NCBI GenBank assembly: GCA_947164965.1
Contig: CAMUYR010000006.1
Coordinates: 1-64,000 of the forward strand
DNA from: an uncultured Prevotella sp.
GTDB taxonomy: Bacteria; Bacteroidota; Bacteroidia; Bacteroidales; Bacteroidaceae
Length of the DNA stretch: 64,000 nucleotides
Reading direction: 5' to 3'
This document shows, piece by piece, positions 42,101-51,163 of the stretch (its first letter is position 1; every line of letters starts with the position of its first letter). A program made the translations under genes and the position numbers. The notes beneath the pieces were generated by a model. The model ran no database searches. It was given only the letters and a program-made list of their open reading frames with translations, and had not been told where the DNA came from.

Positions 42101-44566
42101 CTATCTTCTGCATGGTGATTCCTGGCCGAAGAGGAACTGAGGCTGATAGCCGCCAGCATCGATGACAATCTTCTCGAAGAGGATTGCTGGGTCATCGGGA
42201 GTGAGAGTCAGCAGATGAGAGCCCTTAGATGCATCGATAGGCAGAGTGATGACTGACTCAACCACACGACGGGCTACTGTGGGATAGAACACATTGTAGA
42301 TATTCTCCTTCTCCTCATTCAGACGGCTATTGAAATTGATGCTCTGTGACTCGCTGCCATCGAGAGATAGCTTGTAAGTGAGGCCTCCCTTGTTGAGATA
42401 GTCGAGGGTAGACTTCACAATGATATGAATTTTCACTGACTCAAGCTTATCCTTTAAAGCGAACTTATACGTCAGACTACCATTGGCTGGCTCTGTATAT
42501 GGCATGAGGGTAATCGCACTGCGAGTACGTCCCATGTATGGGATTATTGTCCACTGAGCCTTGCCATCGGCCTTTGCCTCGAAATAGTGCTCTGCCTCGA
42601 TAGCCACATATCCGTTCTTAGCCTCGAAGACATAACCTCCATTGCCCTCAGAAACGGTCTTTACCAGAGGCATGCGATCAGCTGGGAAATTATCATTCCA
42701 GCTTCTGTAGCCGATATGCTTCTGAGTCATCATGCCATTCCATTTTCCCCCAGCGATATCGTGATTATATGCAGCACAGAGCAACGAGTCGCGAACAAAT
42801 GCCTCACGAACCTTCAAAGCCCAAAGATTCGCATCAGGGTTATTCTCTGCAGCGAGCTTATGATTCATCGCCTGAGCATAGTACATCTGATGGAGATTGC
42901 CCATCGCCTGAACAGGGAAGAGGATAATCTGCTGATAGGCATCGCGATACTCGGGCTTGAGAGTGATATACTGACGAAGAGCCTCTGCCTCAAGCCGCAT
43001 ATAGTCATCAGCCACCCGTTGCCACTCGCCTGTCTCCACATTATAAGTGGTGGCATCGAGCATCTCAGCAGTAGAGCGACCAGCATACTTACAACAGAGA
43101 TTCAGTATCCGTGCAGCCTCAGGAGCCTGGTCCTTGCCAAAGAGCTCTGTGCAGAAGCGCAGAGTATGATCTGTGATGTTATTGGCGCTGAACTCACGAG
43201 GATTCCAGGCCATATCCATAAACATCGTGATGGGATATTCCATAGGTTTGAGGTCGCCCACGTTAAGAATCCACATACGGTCGAGGCCATTATCTGCTGC
43301 GAGAGTCAACTGTTCCCACATATTCTGGGTAGGTGTAACATTCATCCACTTCGAGTTGCGAGGAGCGCCCACATAGTCCACATGATAATAGAGACCCCAG
43401 CCACCAGGATGCTTGCGCTCCTGAGCATTTGGCACACGACGGAGATTACCCCAGTTATCATCGCAGAGCAATATCAGCACATCGTCAGGCACTCGCATGC
43501 CTTTATCGTAATAATCGAGCACCTCTTTATAAAGCGCCCATACCTGAGGAGTCTTGTTGGCTGGCTTGCCTGTAACCTCTTTAATGATCTTTCGCTGGTT
43601 CTCAACGATGGTCTGAAGCAGTTTGGTATCTGCATCCTCACTCATCGCCTCATCGCCATCACCACGCATACCGATAGTAACGATATCGTCAGTGCCCTTC
43701 ATGCGCTCGATTCCCTCACGGAAGAAACGATCAAGATTTTCCTTGTTCTTCTGATAGTTCCAAGCGCCCCACTCTTTCCTATTACGGGCATATTCCTGGT
43801 GATTTCTTGCCATCGGCTCATGGTGGGATGTTCCGATGATGATGCCCATAGCGTCGGCTGTCTTCAGGTTCTCAGGGTCGTCGGCATAGAAAGCCCATCC
43901 CCACATGGCAGGCCAGAGGAAATTACCTTTCAGTCGGAGGATAAGCTCGAAAACCTTCTCATAGAAACGATGATCGCCATAATTTGTGCCGAAGGTGTTC
44001 TTCACCCAAGAAGTGAGACAAGGAGCCTCATCGTTGAGGAAGATACCACGATAGCGCACGTTAGGCTCACCATCAGTATATTCGCCTGGAAGTACATAAA
44101 TATTCTCATGTTTCACTACAGGCACATCAGCCCAGTAATACCAAGGAGACACACCCATCTGCTTTGAGAGCTCATAGATACCAAAGACGGTGCCTCGCTT
44201 GTCGCTGCCTGCGATGACGAGCTGGCCATCAATGGTCTTGATGATGTATTTCTCAGTCTTGCCCTTCAGGTCGCGAAGGATGCCTTTCTTCACCCATTGG
44301 TCGATCTGCTTGTTTGTGCCAACGGTACCAATGATGATAGTACCTGCGTCCCCATTGAGGCCATTTTTACCTGTTACCCTCTCAAAATCCTGCTTGAGAT
44401 TCGCGATAGCCAACTGAACACAACTATGCTCACGACTATCGAATGATATCCCTGCATTATTCAGCGAGATAGCATCGGCTGAAGGTTGAAACACTACGAA
44501 CTGCTCTGTGGCTCTGACAGCAATAGCCATCAGAAAGGAAATCATAAGGATGGATATACGTCTCAT
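42101..44566 (-). CDS. GH115-family glycoside hydrolase (alpha-glucuronidase type)
   Basis: This 821-aa protein has a signal peptide (MRRISILMISFLMAIAVRA). A short N-terminal domain shows IIIGTVGT and KRGTVFGIYELSKQMGVSPWYYWADVP. The large catalytic part includes YRGIFLNDEAPCLTSWV, LKGNFLWPAMWGWAF, MGIIIGTSHHEPMARN, MRGDGDEAMS and LCDDNWGNLRR, all characteristic of GH115. A beta-sandwich C-terminus follows. The family removes alpha-1,2-glucuronic acid from xylan or arabinogalactan side chains. It lacks the C-terminal sorting tail of its neighbours. It is divergent from the GH28-GH105 gene across a shared promoter region. Confidence 0.88.
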   Translation of the reverse strand: MRRISILMISFLMAIAVRATEQFVVFQPSADAISLNNAGISFDSREHSCVQLAIANLKQDFERVTGKNGLNGDAGTIIIGTVGTNKQIDQWVKKGILRDLKGKTEKYIIKTIDGQLVIAGSDKRGTVFGIYELSKQMGVSPWYYWADVPVVKHENIYVLPGEYTDGEPNVRYRGIFLNDEAPCLTSWVKNTFGTNYGDHRFYEKVFELILRLKGNFLWPAMWGWAFYADDPENLKTADAMGIIIGTSHHEPMARNHQEYARNRKEWGAWNYQKNKENLDRFFREGIERMKGTDDIVTIGMRGDGDEAMSEDADTKLLQTIVENQRKIIKEVTGKPANKTPQVWALYKEVLDYYDKGMRVPDDVLILLCDDNWGNLRRVPNAQERKHPGGWGLYYHVDYVGAPRNSKWMNVTPTQNMWEQLTLAADNGLDRMWILNVGDLKPMEYPITMFMDMAWNPREFSANNITDHTLRFCTELFGKDQAPEAARILNLCCKYAGRSTAEMLDATTYNVETGEWQRVADDYMRLEAEALRQYITLKPEYRDAYQQIILFPVQAMGNLHQMYYAQAMNHKLAAENNPDANLWALKVREAFVRDSLLCAAYNHDIAGGKWNGMMTQKHIGYRSWNDNFPADRMPLVKTVSEGNGGYVFEAKNGYVAIEAEHYFEAKADGKAQWTIIPYMGRTRSAITLMPYTEPANGSLTYKFALKDKLESVKIHIIVKSTLDYLNKGGLTYKLSLDGSESQSINFNSRLNEEKENIYNVFYPTVARRVVESVITLPIDASKGSHLLTLTPDDPAILFEKIVIDAGGYQPQFLFGQESPCRR

Positions 44567-44588
44567 TTTAGCGGTACTTTTTATGCTG

Positions 44589-44596
44589 CAAAGTTA
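44589..44596 (-). promoter_or_regulatory. -7 box of the GH115 gene
   Basis: TAACTTTG on the minus strand, 22 nt before the ATG. The CG-centred motif at 44624 lies 35 bp further upstream. Confidence 0.55.
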
Positions 44597-44623
44597 CAAA
44601 ATTTTCAGCAAAAACGTAAAGGT

Positions 44624-44639
44624 TTGCGAACGATTATTT
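44624..44639. promoter_or_regulatory. putative operator, copy 1 (TTGCGAACGATTATTT)
   Basis: This is the weakest of four aligned 16-mers with consensus NCGYAAWCGWTTACGT. The centre lies 51.5 bp before the -7 box of the GH28-GH105 gene, the same distance as copy 2, and it is shared with the divergent GH115 promoter. Confidence 0.5.
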
Positions 44640-44682
44640 ATAAAATAATGTAAAAGAGGGCTTTTCTTCGGCATTTTTTTCT

Positions 44683-44690
44683 TATCTTTG
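44683..44690 (+). promoter_or_regulatory. -7 box of the GH28-GH105 gene
   Basis: TATCTTTG, 29 nt before the ATG. Confidence 0.6.
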
Positions 44691-44719
44691 CAGCCAAAAC
44701 TACTAAAGCAACGCGTAAT

Positions 44720-47404
44720 ATGAAGAAAATCTTACAGACCGTGATGTTGCTCACAATGGTCATCCTTGGCGTGCAGGCTAAGGGTTGGAACGAGCAGCAG
44801 TATAAGCAGATAGAGCAAAGCATCCGTGTGCCTCAGTTTGCCGACAAGACATATCTGATCACCAAGTTTGGTGCAAAACCAGATGCAACAGCCGCCCAGA
44901 ACCAGAAGGCCATCCAGAAGGCCATCGACAAGTGTTCGAAAAAAGGTGGCGGACGCGTCGTCGTACCTGCAGGACTGACGTTTCACACGGCAGCTATCCA
45001 GCTGAAGAACGGCGTCAACCTGGAAGTGCAGGAGGGTGCCACACTGGTGTTTGCCTTCGAGCCAGAGCTCTACCCCATCGTTCCCACGCGCTGGGAGGGT
45101 TTGGACTGCTGGAATATCAGTCCGCTCATCTATGCTTATCAGGCCAAGGATATAGCCATTACTGGCACTGGTACCATCGATGGTGGTGGAAGCCGTGAGA
45201 CGTGGTGGCCATGGGTTGGCAACAAGCGCTTCGGCTTTAAAGACGGCATGACTATCACCCAGTGGAACGAGCACAGCCGCCCGCTGCTGCTGAAGCAGGC
45301 CGAAGATGGTGTCGACATGGACGAGCGCCGCTTTGGTCCTCAGGACGGCCTGCGTCCGCAGATGATCAATTTCAACCAGTGCGAGGGCATTCTTATCGAG
45401 AATGTCACGTTGCTGCGCTCACCCTTCTGGGTCATCCATCCCCTGCTGTCTACGGATATCACCGTTCGTGGTGTCCACATCAACAACGACGGTCCTAACG
45501 GCGATGGTTGCGACCCTGAGTCGTGCGACAGGGTGCTGATTGAGAACTGCTACTTCAATACGGGCGACGACTGTATCGCTATCAAGTCGGCTCGTAATAA
45601 CGACGGTCGCGAGGGCGGTCAGGGCCGCTATGCAGGACGTCCTTCCAAGAATATCATCATCCGCAACTGTAAGTTCAACAATGGTCACGGCGGTGTGGTC
45701 ATCGGCTCTGAGATCAGTGGCGGTTGTCAGAATGTGTTTGCAGAGAATTGCGAGATGGACTCCCCCAGCCTCGACCGCGTACTGCGCATCAAGACCAACA
45801 GCTGTCGCGGTGGTATCATCGAGAACATCAACATGCGTAACATCAAGGTCGGCCAGTGTGGCGAGGCCGTGCTGAAGATCAATACCGACTACGAGCCGCG
45901 CGAGGTATGCTGTCGTGGTTTCTATCCCACCGTACGCAATGTCACGATGGAGAATGTCACATGCCAGAAGTCGAAGTATGGCGTGATGATTGTAGGCTAC
46001 GACGACCCGAAGCTGGCCTATACCGTCAACAATATCACCGTCAAGAACTGCCAGTTCGATGGCGTCTACAACAAGCCCATCCATCAGACTGGTCTCGCTC
46101 AGGACATCACCTACGAAAACCTCATGATCAACGGTTCGCTGGTACTTCAGGAGAAGCCCTACAAGCACTATTCCGAATGGCTCACCTACTCTGAGATGAA
46201 GCGCGTGCCCAAGTCGTTTATGCTCGACTTTGCCAAGTCGCCCAAATGGAGCTACGTCATGGGTATCGAACTCGAAGGCATGCTCGACACCTATCTGCGC
46301 TACGGAGGCGAGGCCATTCGTCGCTATTGTCAGGAATATACAGACACCATGATCTATGCAGATGGTAACATCCGTGGGTTCAACATCCTCGAATACAACC
46401 TCGACAACTGCCGCACAGGTCACTTCGTCACCCGCATGTATCAGAAATGGCCCGAGGAGAAGAACCTGAAAGCCATGCAGCTCATCATGAAACAGATGCA
46501 GGACCAGCCGCGCACCATTGCCGACAAGGTATTCTGGCATAAGGCCATCTATGCCTATCAGGTATGGCTCGACGGCATCTTCATGGGACTGCCCTTCCGT
46601 TGTCTGACTGCTCCGATTACTGAAAAGGCAACGACAGCAAAGGGTAAGAGATCGAAGAAGGCTAAGGTCGATCCCGTCATCGCTATCTACGATGACGCCG
46701 TCAACCAGCTGAAGATTACCTATCAGCGCACCCTCGACCCCAAGACCGGATTGAACCGTCACGCCTACGACGAGACGCGCAAGACCTTCTGGGCCGACAA
46801 GGAGACGGGACTCTCGCAGCACTGCTGGGGACGTGCCCAGGGCTGGTACACGATGGCGCTCATCGAGGTGCTCGACGCACTGCCTGCCGACTATGCCCGC
46901 CGTTCTGAGGTCATCGACCTGCTGCAGAAAGACTTCGACGCCATCCTCAAGTGGCAAGACAAGAAGACGGGACTGTGGTATCAGGTCATGGACTCGCCCG
47001 ATCGCGAAGGCAACTATCTGGAGAGTACCTGCTCGTCTATGTTCACCTACGCCCTGCTGAAGGCCTATCGTAAGGGCTATGTTGGCGAGAAATACCGCGA
47101 TGCAGGCATCCGTGCCTATAAGAGCATGATCGATAAGTTTATCCAGGTCCATCCTGACAAGACCATCTCGCTCACCAATTGTTGCGAGGTAGCCGGTCTC
47201 GGTCCTGCCGCCACACCTGATGTCGAGGCTGCTATGAAGAAGATCAACCCAAAGGGCAAGGTCAAGGAGAACCGCCGGCGCGACGGTAGCTATCAGTATT
47301 ACCTCTCTGAGCCTATCCGCAGCAACGATGCCAAGGGCGTAGGCCCATTTATCTGGGCTTCGCTCGAAATGGAAATGCTCGGATATACAACGGACAACCT
47401 GTAA
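44720..47404 (+). CDS. GH28 polygalacturonase fused to GH105 unsaturated uronyl hydrolase
   Basis: This 894-aa two-enzyme protein has signal peptide MKKILQTVMLLTMVILGVQA. The GH28 right-handed beta-helix (about 40-490) keeps the catalytic set: N260/D262/D265 region, N280-T-G-D283-D284, G322-H323-G324 and R356-I-K358. The GH105 (alpha6/alpha6 barrel) part (about 515-890) has VWLDGIFMGLPF with the probable catalytic Asp618, then SQHCWGRAQGWYTMAL and YLESTCSSMFTYAL. GH28 would hydrolyse homogalacturonan or rhamnogalacturonan, and GH105 removes the unsaturated sugar left at chain ends by lyases. No sorting tail is present, so it is probably periplasmic. It is monocistronic. Confidence 0.9.
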   Translation: MKKILQTVMLLTMVILGVQAKGWNEQQYKQIEQSIRVPQFADKTYLITKFGAKPDATAAQNQKAIQKAIDKCSKKGGGRVVVPAGLTFHTAAIQLKNGVNLEVQEGATLVFAFEPELYPIVPTRWEGLDCWNISPLIYAYQAKDIAITGTGTIDGGGSRETWWPWVGNKRFGFKDGMTITQWNEHSRPLLLKQAEDGVDMDERRFGPQDGLRPQMINFNQCEGILIENVTLLRSPFWVIHPLLSTDITVRGVHINNDGPNGDGCDPESCDRVLIENCYFNTGDDCIAIKSARNNDGREGGQGRYAGRPSKNIIIRNCKFNNGHGGVVIGSEISGGCQNVFAENCEMDSPSLDRVLRIKTNSCRGGIIENINMRNIKVGQCGEAVLKINTDYEPREVCCRGFYPTVRNVTMENVTCQKSKYGVMIVGYDDPKLAYTVNNITVKNCQFDGVYNKPIHQTGLAQDITYENLMINGSLVLQEKPYKHYSEWLTYSEMKRVPKSFMLDFAKSPKWSYVMGIELEGMLDTYLRYGGEAIRRYCQEYTDTMIYADGNIRGFNILEYNLDNCRTGHFVTRMYQKWPEEKNLKAMQLIMKQMQDQPRTIADKVFWHKAIYAYQVWLDGIFMGLPFRCLTAPITEKATTAKGKRSKKAKVDPVIAIYDDAVNQLKITYQRTLDPKTGLNRHAYDETRKTFWADKETGLSQHCWGRAQGWYTMALIEVLDALPADYARRSEVIDLLQKDFDAILKWQDKKTGLWYQVMDSPDREGNYLESTCSSMFTYALLKAYRKGYVGEKYRDAGIRAYKSMIDKFIQVHPDKTISLTNCCEVAGLGPAATPDVEAAMKKINPKGKVKENRRRDGSYQYYLSEPIRSNDAKGVGPFIWASLEMEMLGYTTDNL

Positions 47405-47420
47405 GAAATAAGAAAAAGAT

Positions 47421-47452
47421 AATCGGGTCCATCATTTTTGGTGAGCCCGATT
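47421..47452 (+). terminator. terminator of the GH28-GH105 gene
   Basis: AATCGGGTCC (47421-47430) pairs with GAGCCCGATT (47443-47452), one mismatch, followed by TTCTTC, 17 bp after the stop. Confidence 0.7.
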
Positions 47453-47579
47453 TTCTTCACTCGTAGTGGTGAGGCCGTCGGGGAAGGCGGTGGGTGTGGC
47501 TCCTAACCCTCCGTCTCCCGTCAGCACGTCGCCACTCTGTCGGCAAGACCCTGACACTCTGTCGTTTGGAGACACAAAC
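47453..47579. other. noncoding stretch before the MITE-like element
   Basis: No gene, promoter or convincing structure seen. The stretch is GC-richer than its surroundings and contains short direct words such as ACTCTGTCG twice (from 47534 and from 47557). Confidence 0.4.
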
Positions 47580-47784
47580 ATTACAATATTACAACATTAC
47601 ATTACAATTTACGTTTTCCGCATTACACCTTCTTTTGGTGGGATAAGGTCTTTTATATTATATATTTATATATAAATAAATAATATAAACCAATCTTATC
47701 AGATCAGAGGAAGTGTAATGCGCATTTTTCGCCCCTTTTCACCCTTTTTTCCCAATCTGTAATGTAATATTGTAATGTTGTAAT
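47580..47784. mobile_element. MITE-like inverted-repeat element, 205 bp
   Basis: The ends 47580-47606 and 47758-47784 are inverted copies (25 of 27 positions) built of ATTACAA-type heptamers. A second inner pair, CGCATTACAC (47619-47628) with GTGTAATGCG (47713-47722), is perfect. The centre is an AT-only palindromic stretch. No ORF, no recognisable transposase and no clear target-site duplication were found. Confidence 0.5.
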
Positions 47785-47804
47785 AAACGTCGTGTTTTCG
47801 AATC

Positions 47805-47820
47805 ACGCAAACGTTTAAGT
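47805..47820. promoter_or_regulatory. putative operator, copy 2 (ACGCAAACGTTTAAGT)
   Basis: CG-centred near-palindrome, 51.5 bp (centre) before the -7 box of the PL1 operon. It resembles LacI/PurR-type operators such as ACGCAAACGTTTNCGT. Confidence 0.6.
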
Positions 47821-47863
47821 GTTAATAATAAATAAGGCGTAGGTGTATCTCGATTTTTATTCG

Positions 47864-47871
47864 TACCTTTG
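47864..47871 (+). promoter_or_regulatory. -7 box of the PL1 bicistron
   Basis: TACCTTTG, 31 nt before the ATG at 47903. An earlier in-frame start at 47843 would precede transcription. Confidence 0.6.
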
Positions 47872-47902
47872 CAGACAAACAAATAAAGTAACAACTACTA
47901 AT

Positions 47903-49246
47903 ATGAAGAAATATCTACTCGCATTATGCATTTTCATGCTGTCGCAGGCCGTAATAGCTAATGATTACGACTTGAATGCGCCATTCGGATTCTGCACACT
48001 ATCATCCCGCACTGACGCCAGCAGCACCTACGACATCACAGGTGGTGGCTGCTACACGTATCCTATTCCTGACACTTTTGAAGGAACGGTGGCTGTGCTC
48101 ACATCGACGGGAGGCGACATGAAGTCAGCTATTGAGAGTGCCATCAAGAGCAATCAGGTGGTGGTTCTGGACGGATCGGAGGGCGACTTCATGGTGTCGA
48201 GTTCGATCAGCGTGACAAGCAACAGGACGATTATCGGTATCAACAACGCACGCCTTTGCACGCAATGGTATGTGACCGACGAGATCAAGAAAGCGCTCGA
48301 CGATGCCGGTGTGCCCAACATGAGCACGAGCAGCGGCGGTGGTACACTGCCCAACGGAAAATCGGTAACGGAACAGGCGGAGTATAACACGCGAAAGATT
48401 ATCATCGAGATGACTGGTGACAACAGCGAGAACTATCAGAAGTCGGGCATCTTTTCGCTGAACAAAACCCAGAACATCATTATCCGCAACCTGAAGCTGG
48501 TGGGTCCTGGCTCTATCGACGTGGGTGGCAACGACCTCATCTCGTGTACCGGTGCCAAGCACTGCTGGGTGGACCACTGTGACTTCACTGACGGCATGGA
48601 TGGCAACTTTGACATCACGAAATCGGCTGACTTCAATACTGTCAGTTGGTGTACCTTCAGCTATACCGACCGCTCGTACATGCACCAGAACACCAACCTC
48701 ATCGGCAGCAGCGACAGCGAAACAAAGGGTTATCTGAACACCACCTTCGCCTTCAACTGGTGGGGTGACGGCTGCAAGCAGCGTATGCCGATGGCACGTG
48801 CCGGCAAAATACACATGCTGAACAACTACTTCAGCTGTACGACGGCCAGCAACTGCATCAACCCACGAAAGAACTCGGAATTCCTGATTGAGGGCAACTA
48901 CTTTGAGAAGGGAGTGAAGAAATACTACAGCCAGAGCGGTGCCACAGCTGTGACGTGGAAGGCGGACAACTACATCGCAGCGTCGAGCAGTCTGCCATCG
49001 TCTACAGGCAGCACCGTGACCGTGCCCTACGAATACACCGTAGCACCCTATAGCGACGTTCCGACAGCTGTCAAGGAAAATGCCGGTGCCACGCTTTTTG
49101 CCGACACCCCCGCAGGAATAAAGGACATAGTCAGAGACACTGAAGAAAGCGGTAATCATGCTATTTACAACCTGAGGGGACAGCGCGTGAGCGACAGCTA
49201 CAAGGGTATCGTGATTATCAATGGTAAGAAATATATTAAACGCTAA
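47903..49246 (+). CDS. pectate lyase, PL1 family, with sorting tail
   Basis: This 447-aa secreted protein begins MKKYLLALCIFMLSQAVIA. The parallel beta-helix lyase core shows HCWVDHCDFTDGMDGNFDITK (calcium-binding region), NTVSWCTFSYTDRSYMHQN, LIGSSDS and RMPMARAGKIHMLNNYF with the catalytic RxPxxR arginine. It cleaves de-esterified homogalacturonan by beta-elimination with calcium. The C-terminus has AGIKDIV, then IYNLRGQRVSD and VIINGKKYIKR, the shared export tail. The second PL1 gene follows after 8 bp. Confidence 0.9.
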   Translation: MKKYLLALCIFMLSQAVIANDYDLNAPFGFCTLSSRTDASSTYDITGGGCYTYPIPDTFEGTVAVLTSTGGDMKSAIESAIKSNQVVVLDGSEGDFMVSSSISVTSNRTIIGINNARLCTQWYVTDEIKKALDDAGVPNMSTSSGGGTLPNGKSVTEQAEYNTRKIIIEMTGDNSENYQKSGIFSLNKTQNIIIRNLKLVGPGSIDVGGNDLISCTGAKHCWVDHCDFTDGMDGNFDITKSADFNTVSWCTFSYTDRSYMHQNTNLIGSSDSETKGYLNTTFAFNWWGDGCKQRMPMARAGKIHMLNNYFSCTTASNCINPRKNSEFLIEGNYFEKGVKKYYSQSGATAVTWKADNYIAASSSLPSSTGSTVTVPYEYTVAPYSDVPTAVKENAGATLFADTPAGIKDIVRDTEESGNHAIYNLRGQRVSDSYKGIVIINGKKYIKR

Positions 49247-49254
49247 TCATAAAA

Positions 49255-51012
49255 ATGAAGAAAACGCTAACATTCATAGCTGCCTCAGTATTCTCGCTGA
49301 TGGTAATGGCTCAAGATCAGGTGCCAGCATTTCCTGGTGCTGAGGGACACGGACGATACGTTACCGGAGGACGCGCCAGCGACGGCACAACAAAGGTATA
49401 CCACGTCACCAACCTGAACGACGACAGTAAGGAGGGCTCATTGCGCTGGGCACTCGCTCAATCCGGACCCCGTACGATAGTGTTTGATGTTGGTGGCATC
49501 ATTGCCCTCAATAGCGACTTAAGTATTCCTGCGAACACGACGATAGCCGGACAGACAGCCCCCTACCCCGGCATCACCTTGCGATACTACACCATTCACA
49601 GTATTGGCAACAATGTCATCATCAGATATATCCGTTCACGTCGCGGTGAAGAGAAGAACGTCAATGACGGTGCTGACGCCATTTGGGAGCGCAACAAAAC
49701 TGGTATCATACTTGATCACTGCTCCTTCTCATGGAGCATCGACGAGATTGCATCATTCTACGACAACCGCAACTTCACCATGCAGTGGTGTACCATTGGC
49801 GAGGCGCTAGCCAACCCGGGCCACACCAAGGGTGAGCACAGCTATGGCGGCATCTGGGGCGGCAAAGATGCTTCCTTCCACCACAACTTCCTCTGCCACA
49901 TGCAGAACCGTGTTCCCCGCTTCTGTGGCGCACGCTACGGATGGTCAGGCTACGACAAGACCAAGTATTCAAATCCCATTCAGGCAGAGATTGTCGACTT
50001 CCGCAACTGCGTGATGTACAACTGGGGTAACGGTAACGGCTGCTACGGCGGCACAGGTGGCGGCAACATCAATATTGTCAACAACTACTACAAGGCAGGT
50101 CCCGGCACCGCCAACAAAACGCGTGTAACCCAGATTTCTGTAGCTACATCGAGCAACGCATCTGGTTCATCCTATATGGGCTATTGCGCACGCTACTACA
50201 TCAACGGCAACTACGTGACAGCAGCCAGCAATCCTGTCGACTACGACTGGAAGGGTGTGGTTTACGACACCGGTACTTATACGATAGACGGCGAGCGCTA
50301 TTGTCCAGACGAAAAGCATCTGTATGGCGAGGATGTCACCTATAAACAGAACACCAAAGGTACAGATTGCGTGCGTATCCAACTCGACGAACCGGTTGAG
50401 ACCGGCGACGTCACCACCCACACTGCAGAGACAGCCTACGAGAAGGTGCTGGCCAATGTCGGAGCTTCTTTGCACCGCGACGCTGTAGATGCCAGATATA
50501 TGGAAGAGGCTGCAAACGGTACGACAACCTATCAGGGTTCTGCCGAGAAGACCGGCGATGGAAAGGCCGTCACACATCGCCCGGGTATTATCGACTACGT
50601 AAGAGACCAAGGTGAATATACATTGGAGAGCACTGCGCGCCCAGCAGACTTCGACGCTGACAATGACGGTATCGCCGACGCTTGGGAGCAGGCTAACGGT
50701 GGCGATCTGGACCCCAATGCCTATACCATCGACGCAGACAAGAAATGGTATACTAATCTGGAGGTCTATTTGAACTCGCTGGTAGAAGACATCATGAAGG
50801 CAGGCAATGCTGACGGTGAGAGCAACTATACCGAGTATTATCCTGAATACAAGAAGACCAGCGGCATCAGTACGGTGCAGTCTTCTGCCATCAGCAAGAC
50901 TGAATATTACGACCTGAAAGGAAGCAAACTGAGTGCGCCTCAGCGCGGCATCAACATCCGCATAGAACACTTGGCTAACGGTCAGAAGGTAAGCTCGAAA
51001 GTGATTAAATAA
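49255..51012 (+). CDS. pectate lyase-like PL1 enzyme with EF-hand-like segment and sorting tail
   Basis: This 585-aa protein has a signal peptide followed by VPAFPGAEGHGRYVTGGR, the N-terminus typical of PL1 pectate lyases from Bacteroidota. The beta-helix has GSLRWALAQSGPRTIVFDVGG, IIRYIRSRRGEE, ILDHCSFSWSIDE, QWCTIGEAL and HHNFLCHMQNRVPRFCGARYG. A DADNDGIADAWE segment near residue 465 looks like a calcium-binding (type 3 repeat) module. The tail is SGISTVQ, YYDLKGSKLS, then a longer variant ending KVSSKVIK. It works with the upstream lyase; the two share one mRNA. Confidence 0.87.
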   Translation: MKKTLTFIAASVFSLMVMAQDQVPAFPGAEGHGRYVTGGRASDGTTKVYHVTNLNDDSKEGSLRWALAQSGPRTIVFDVGGIIALNSDLSIPANTTIAGQTAPYPGITLRYYTIHSIGNNVIIRYIRSRRGEEKNVNDGADAIWERNKTGIILDHCSFSWSIDEIASFYDNRNFTMQWCTIGEALANPGHTKGEHSYGGIWGGKDASFHHNFLCHMQNRVPRFCGARYGWSGYDKTKYSNPIQAEIVDFRNCVMYNWGNGNGCYGGTGGGNINIVNNYYKAGPGTANKTRVTQISVATSSNASGSSYMGYCARYYINGNYVTAASNPVDYDWKGVVYDTGTYTIDGERYCPDEKHLYGEDVTYKQNTKGTDCVRIQLDEPVETGDVTTHTAETAYEKVLANVGASLHRDAVDARYMEEAANGTTTYQGSAEKTGDGKAVTHRPGIIDYVRDQGEYTLESTARPADFDADNDGIADAWEQANGGDLDPNAYTIDADKKWYTNLEVYLNSLVEDIMKAGNADGESNYTEYYPEYKKTSGISTVQSSAISKTEYYDLKGSKLSAPQRGINIRIEHLANGQKVSSKVIK

Positions 51013-51026
51013 TCATTCTACAATCA

Positions 51027-51042
51027 TCGTAAACGATTACGT
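51027..51042. promoter_or_regulatory. putative operator, copy 3 (TCGTAAACGATTACGT)
   Basis: Best palindrome of the set (6 of 8 half-site positions). The centre lies 62.5 bp before the -7 box of the pectin methylesterase gene, one helical turn further than the other copies. It overlaps the start of the terminator stem. Confidence 0.6.
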
Positions 51043-51080
51043 GGCAATTTAAGGGTTTTTAATCCGATAAATTGTCACGT
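51039..51080 (+). terminator. terminator of the PL1 bicistron
   Basis: A 13-bp stem (51039-51051 with 51068-51080, one G-U pair) is followed by TTTGCGCTTTTTTTT. It lies 26 bp after the stop and just before the next promoter. Confidence 0.75.
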
Positions 51081-51096
51081 TTTGCGCTTTTTTTCG

Positions 51097-51104
51097 TATC
51101 TTTG
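51097..51104 (+). promoter_or_regulatory. -7 box of the pectin methylesterase gene
   Basis: TATCTTTG, 59 nt before the ATG at 51164. Confidence 0.6.
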
Positions 51105-51163
51105 CAACTACTTAAACTAATCACACATACATTAATTAAATAACAACTTAAAACAAAACATTT

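Noticed and set aside
42587..44167. 526-codon open frame antisense to the GH115 gene
   Set aside because: Composition is that of a reverse complement of a real gene, and GH115 motifs are clear on the other strand.
45419..47152. 577-codon open frame antisense to GH28-GH105
   Set aside because: Long because the sense gene rarely uses codons that give antisense stops; no recognisable motif.
47466..47675. 69-codon open frame in the gap before the PL1 genes
   Set aside because: It spans the arm of the inverted repeat, has no promoter and reads as low-complexity sequence.
48125..49159. 344-codon open frame antisense to the PL1 gene
   Set aside because: No homology signature, and the sense frame has the PL1 motifs.
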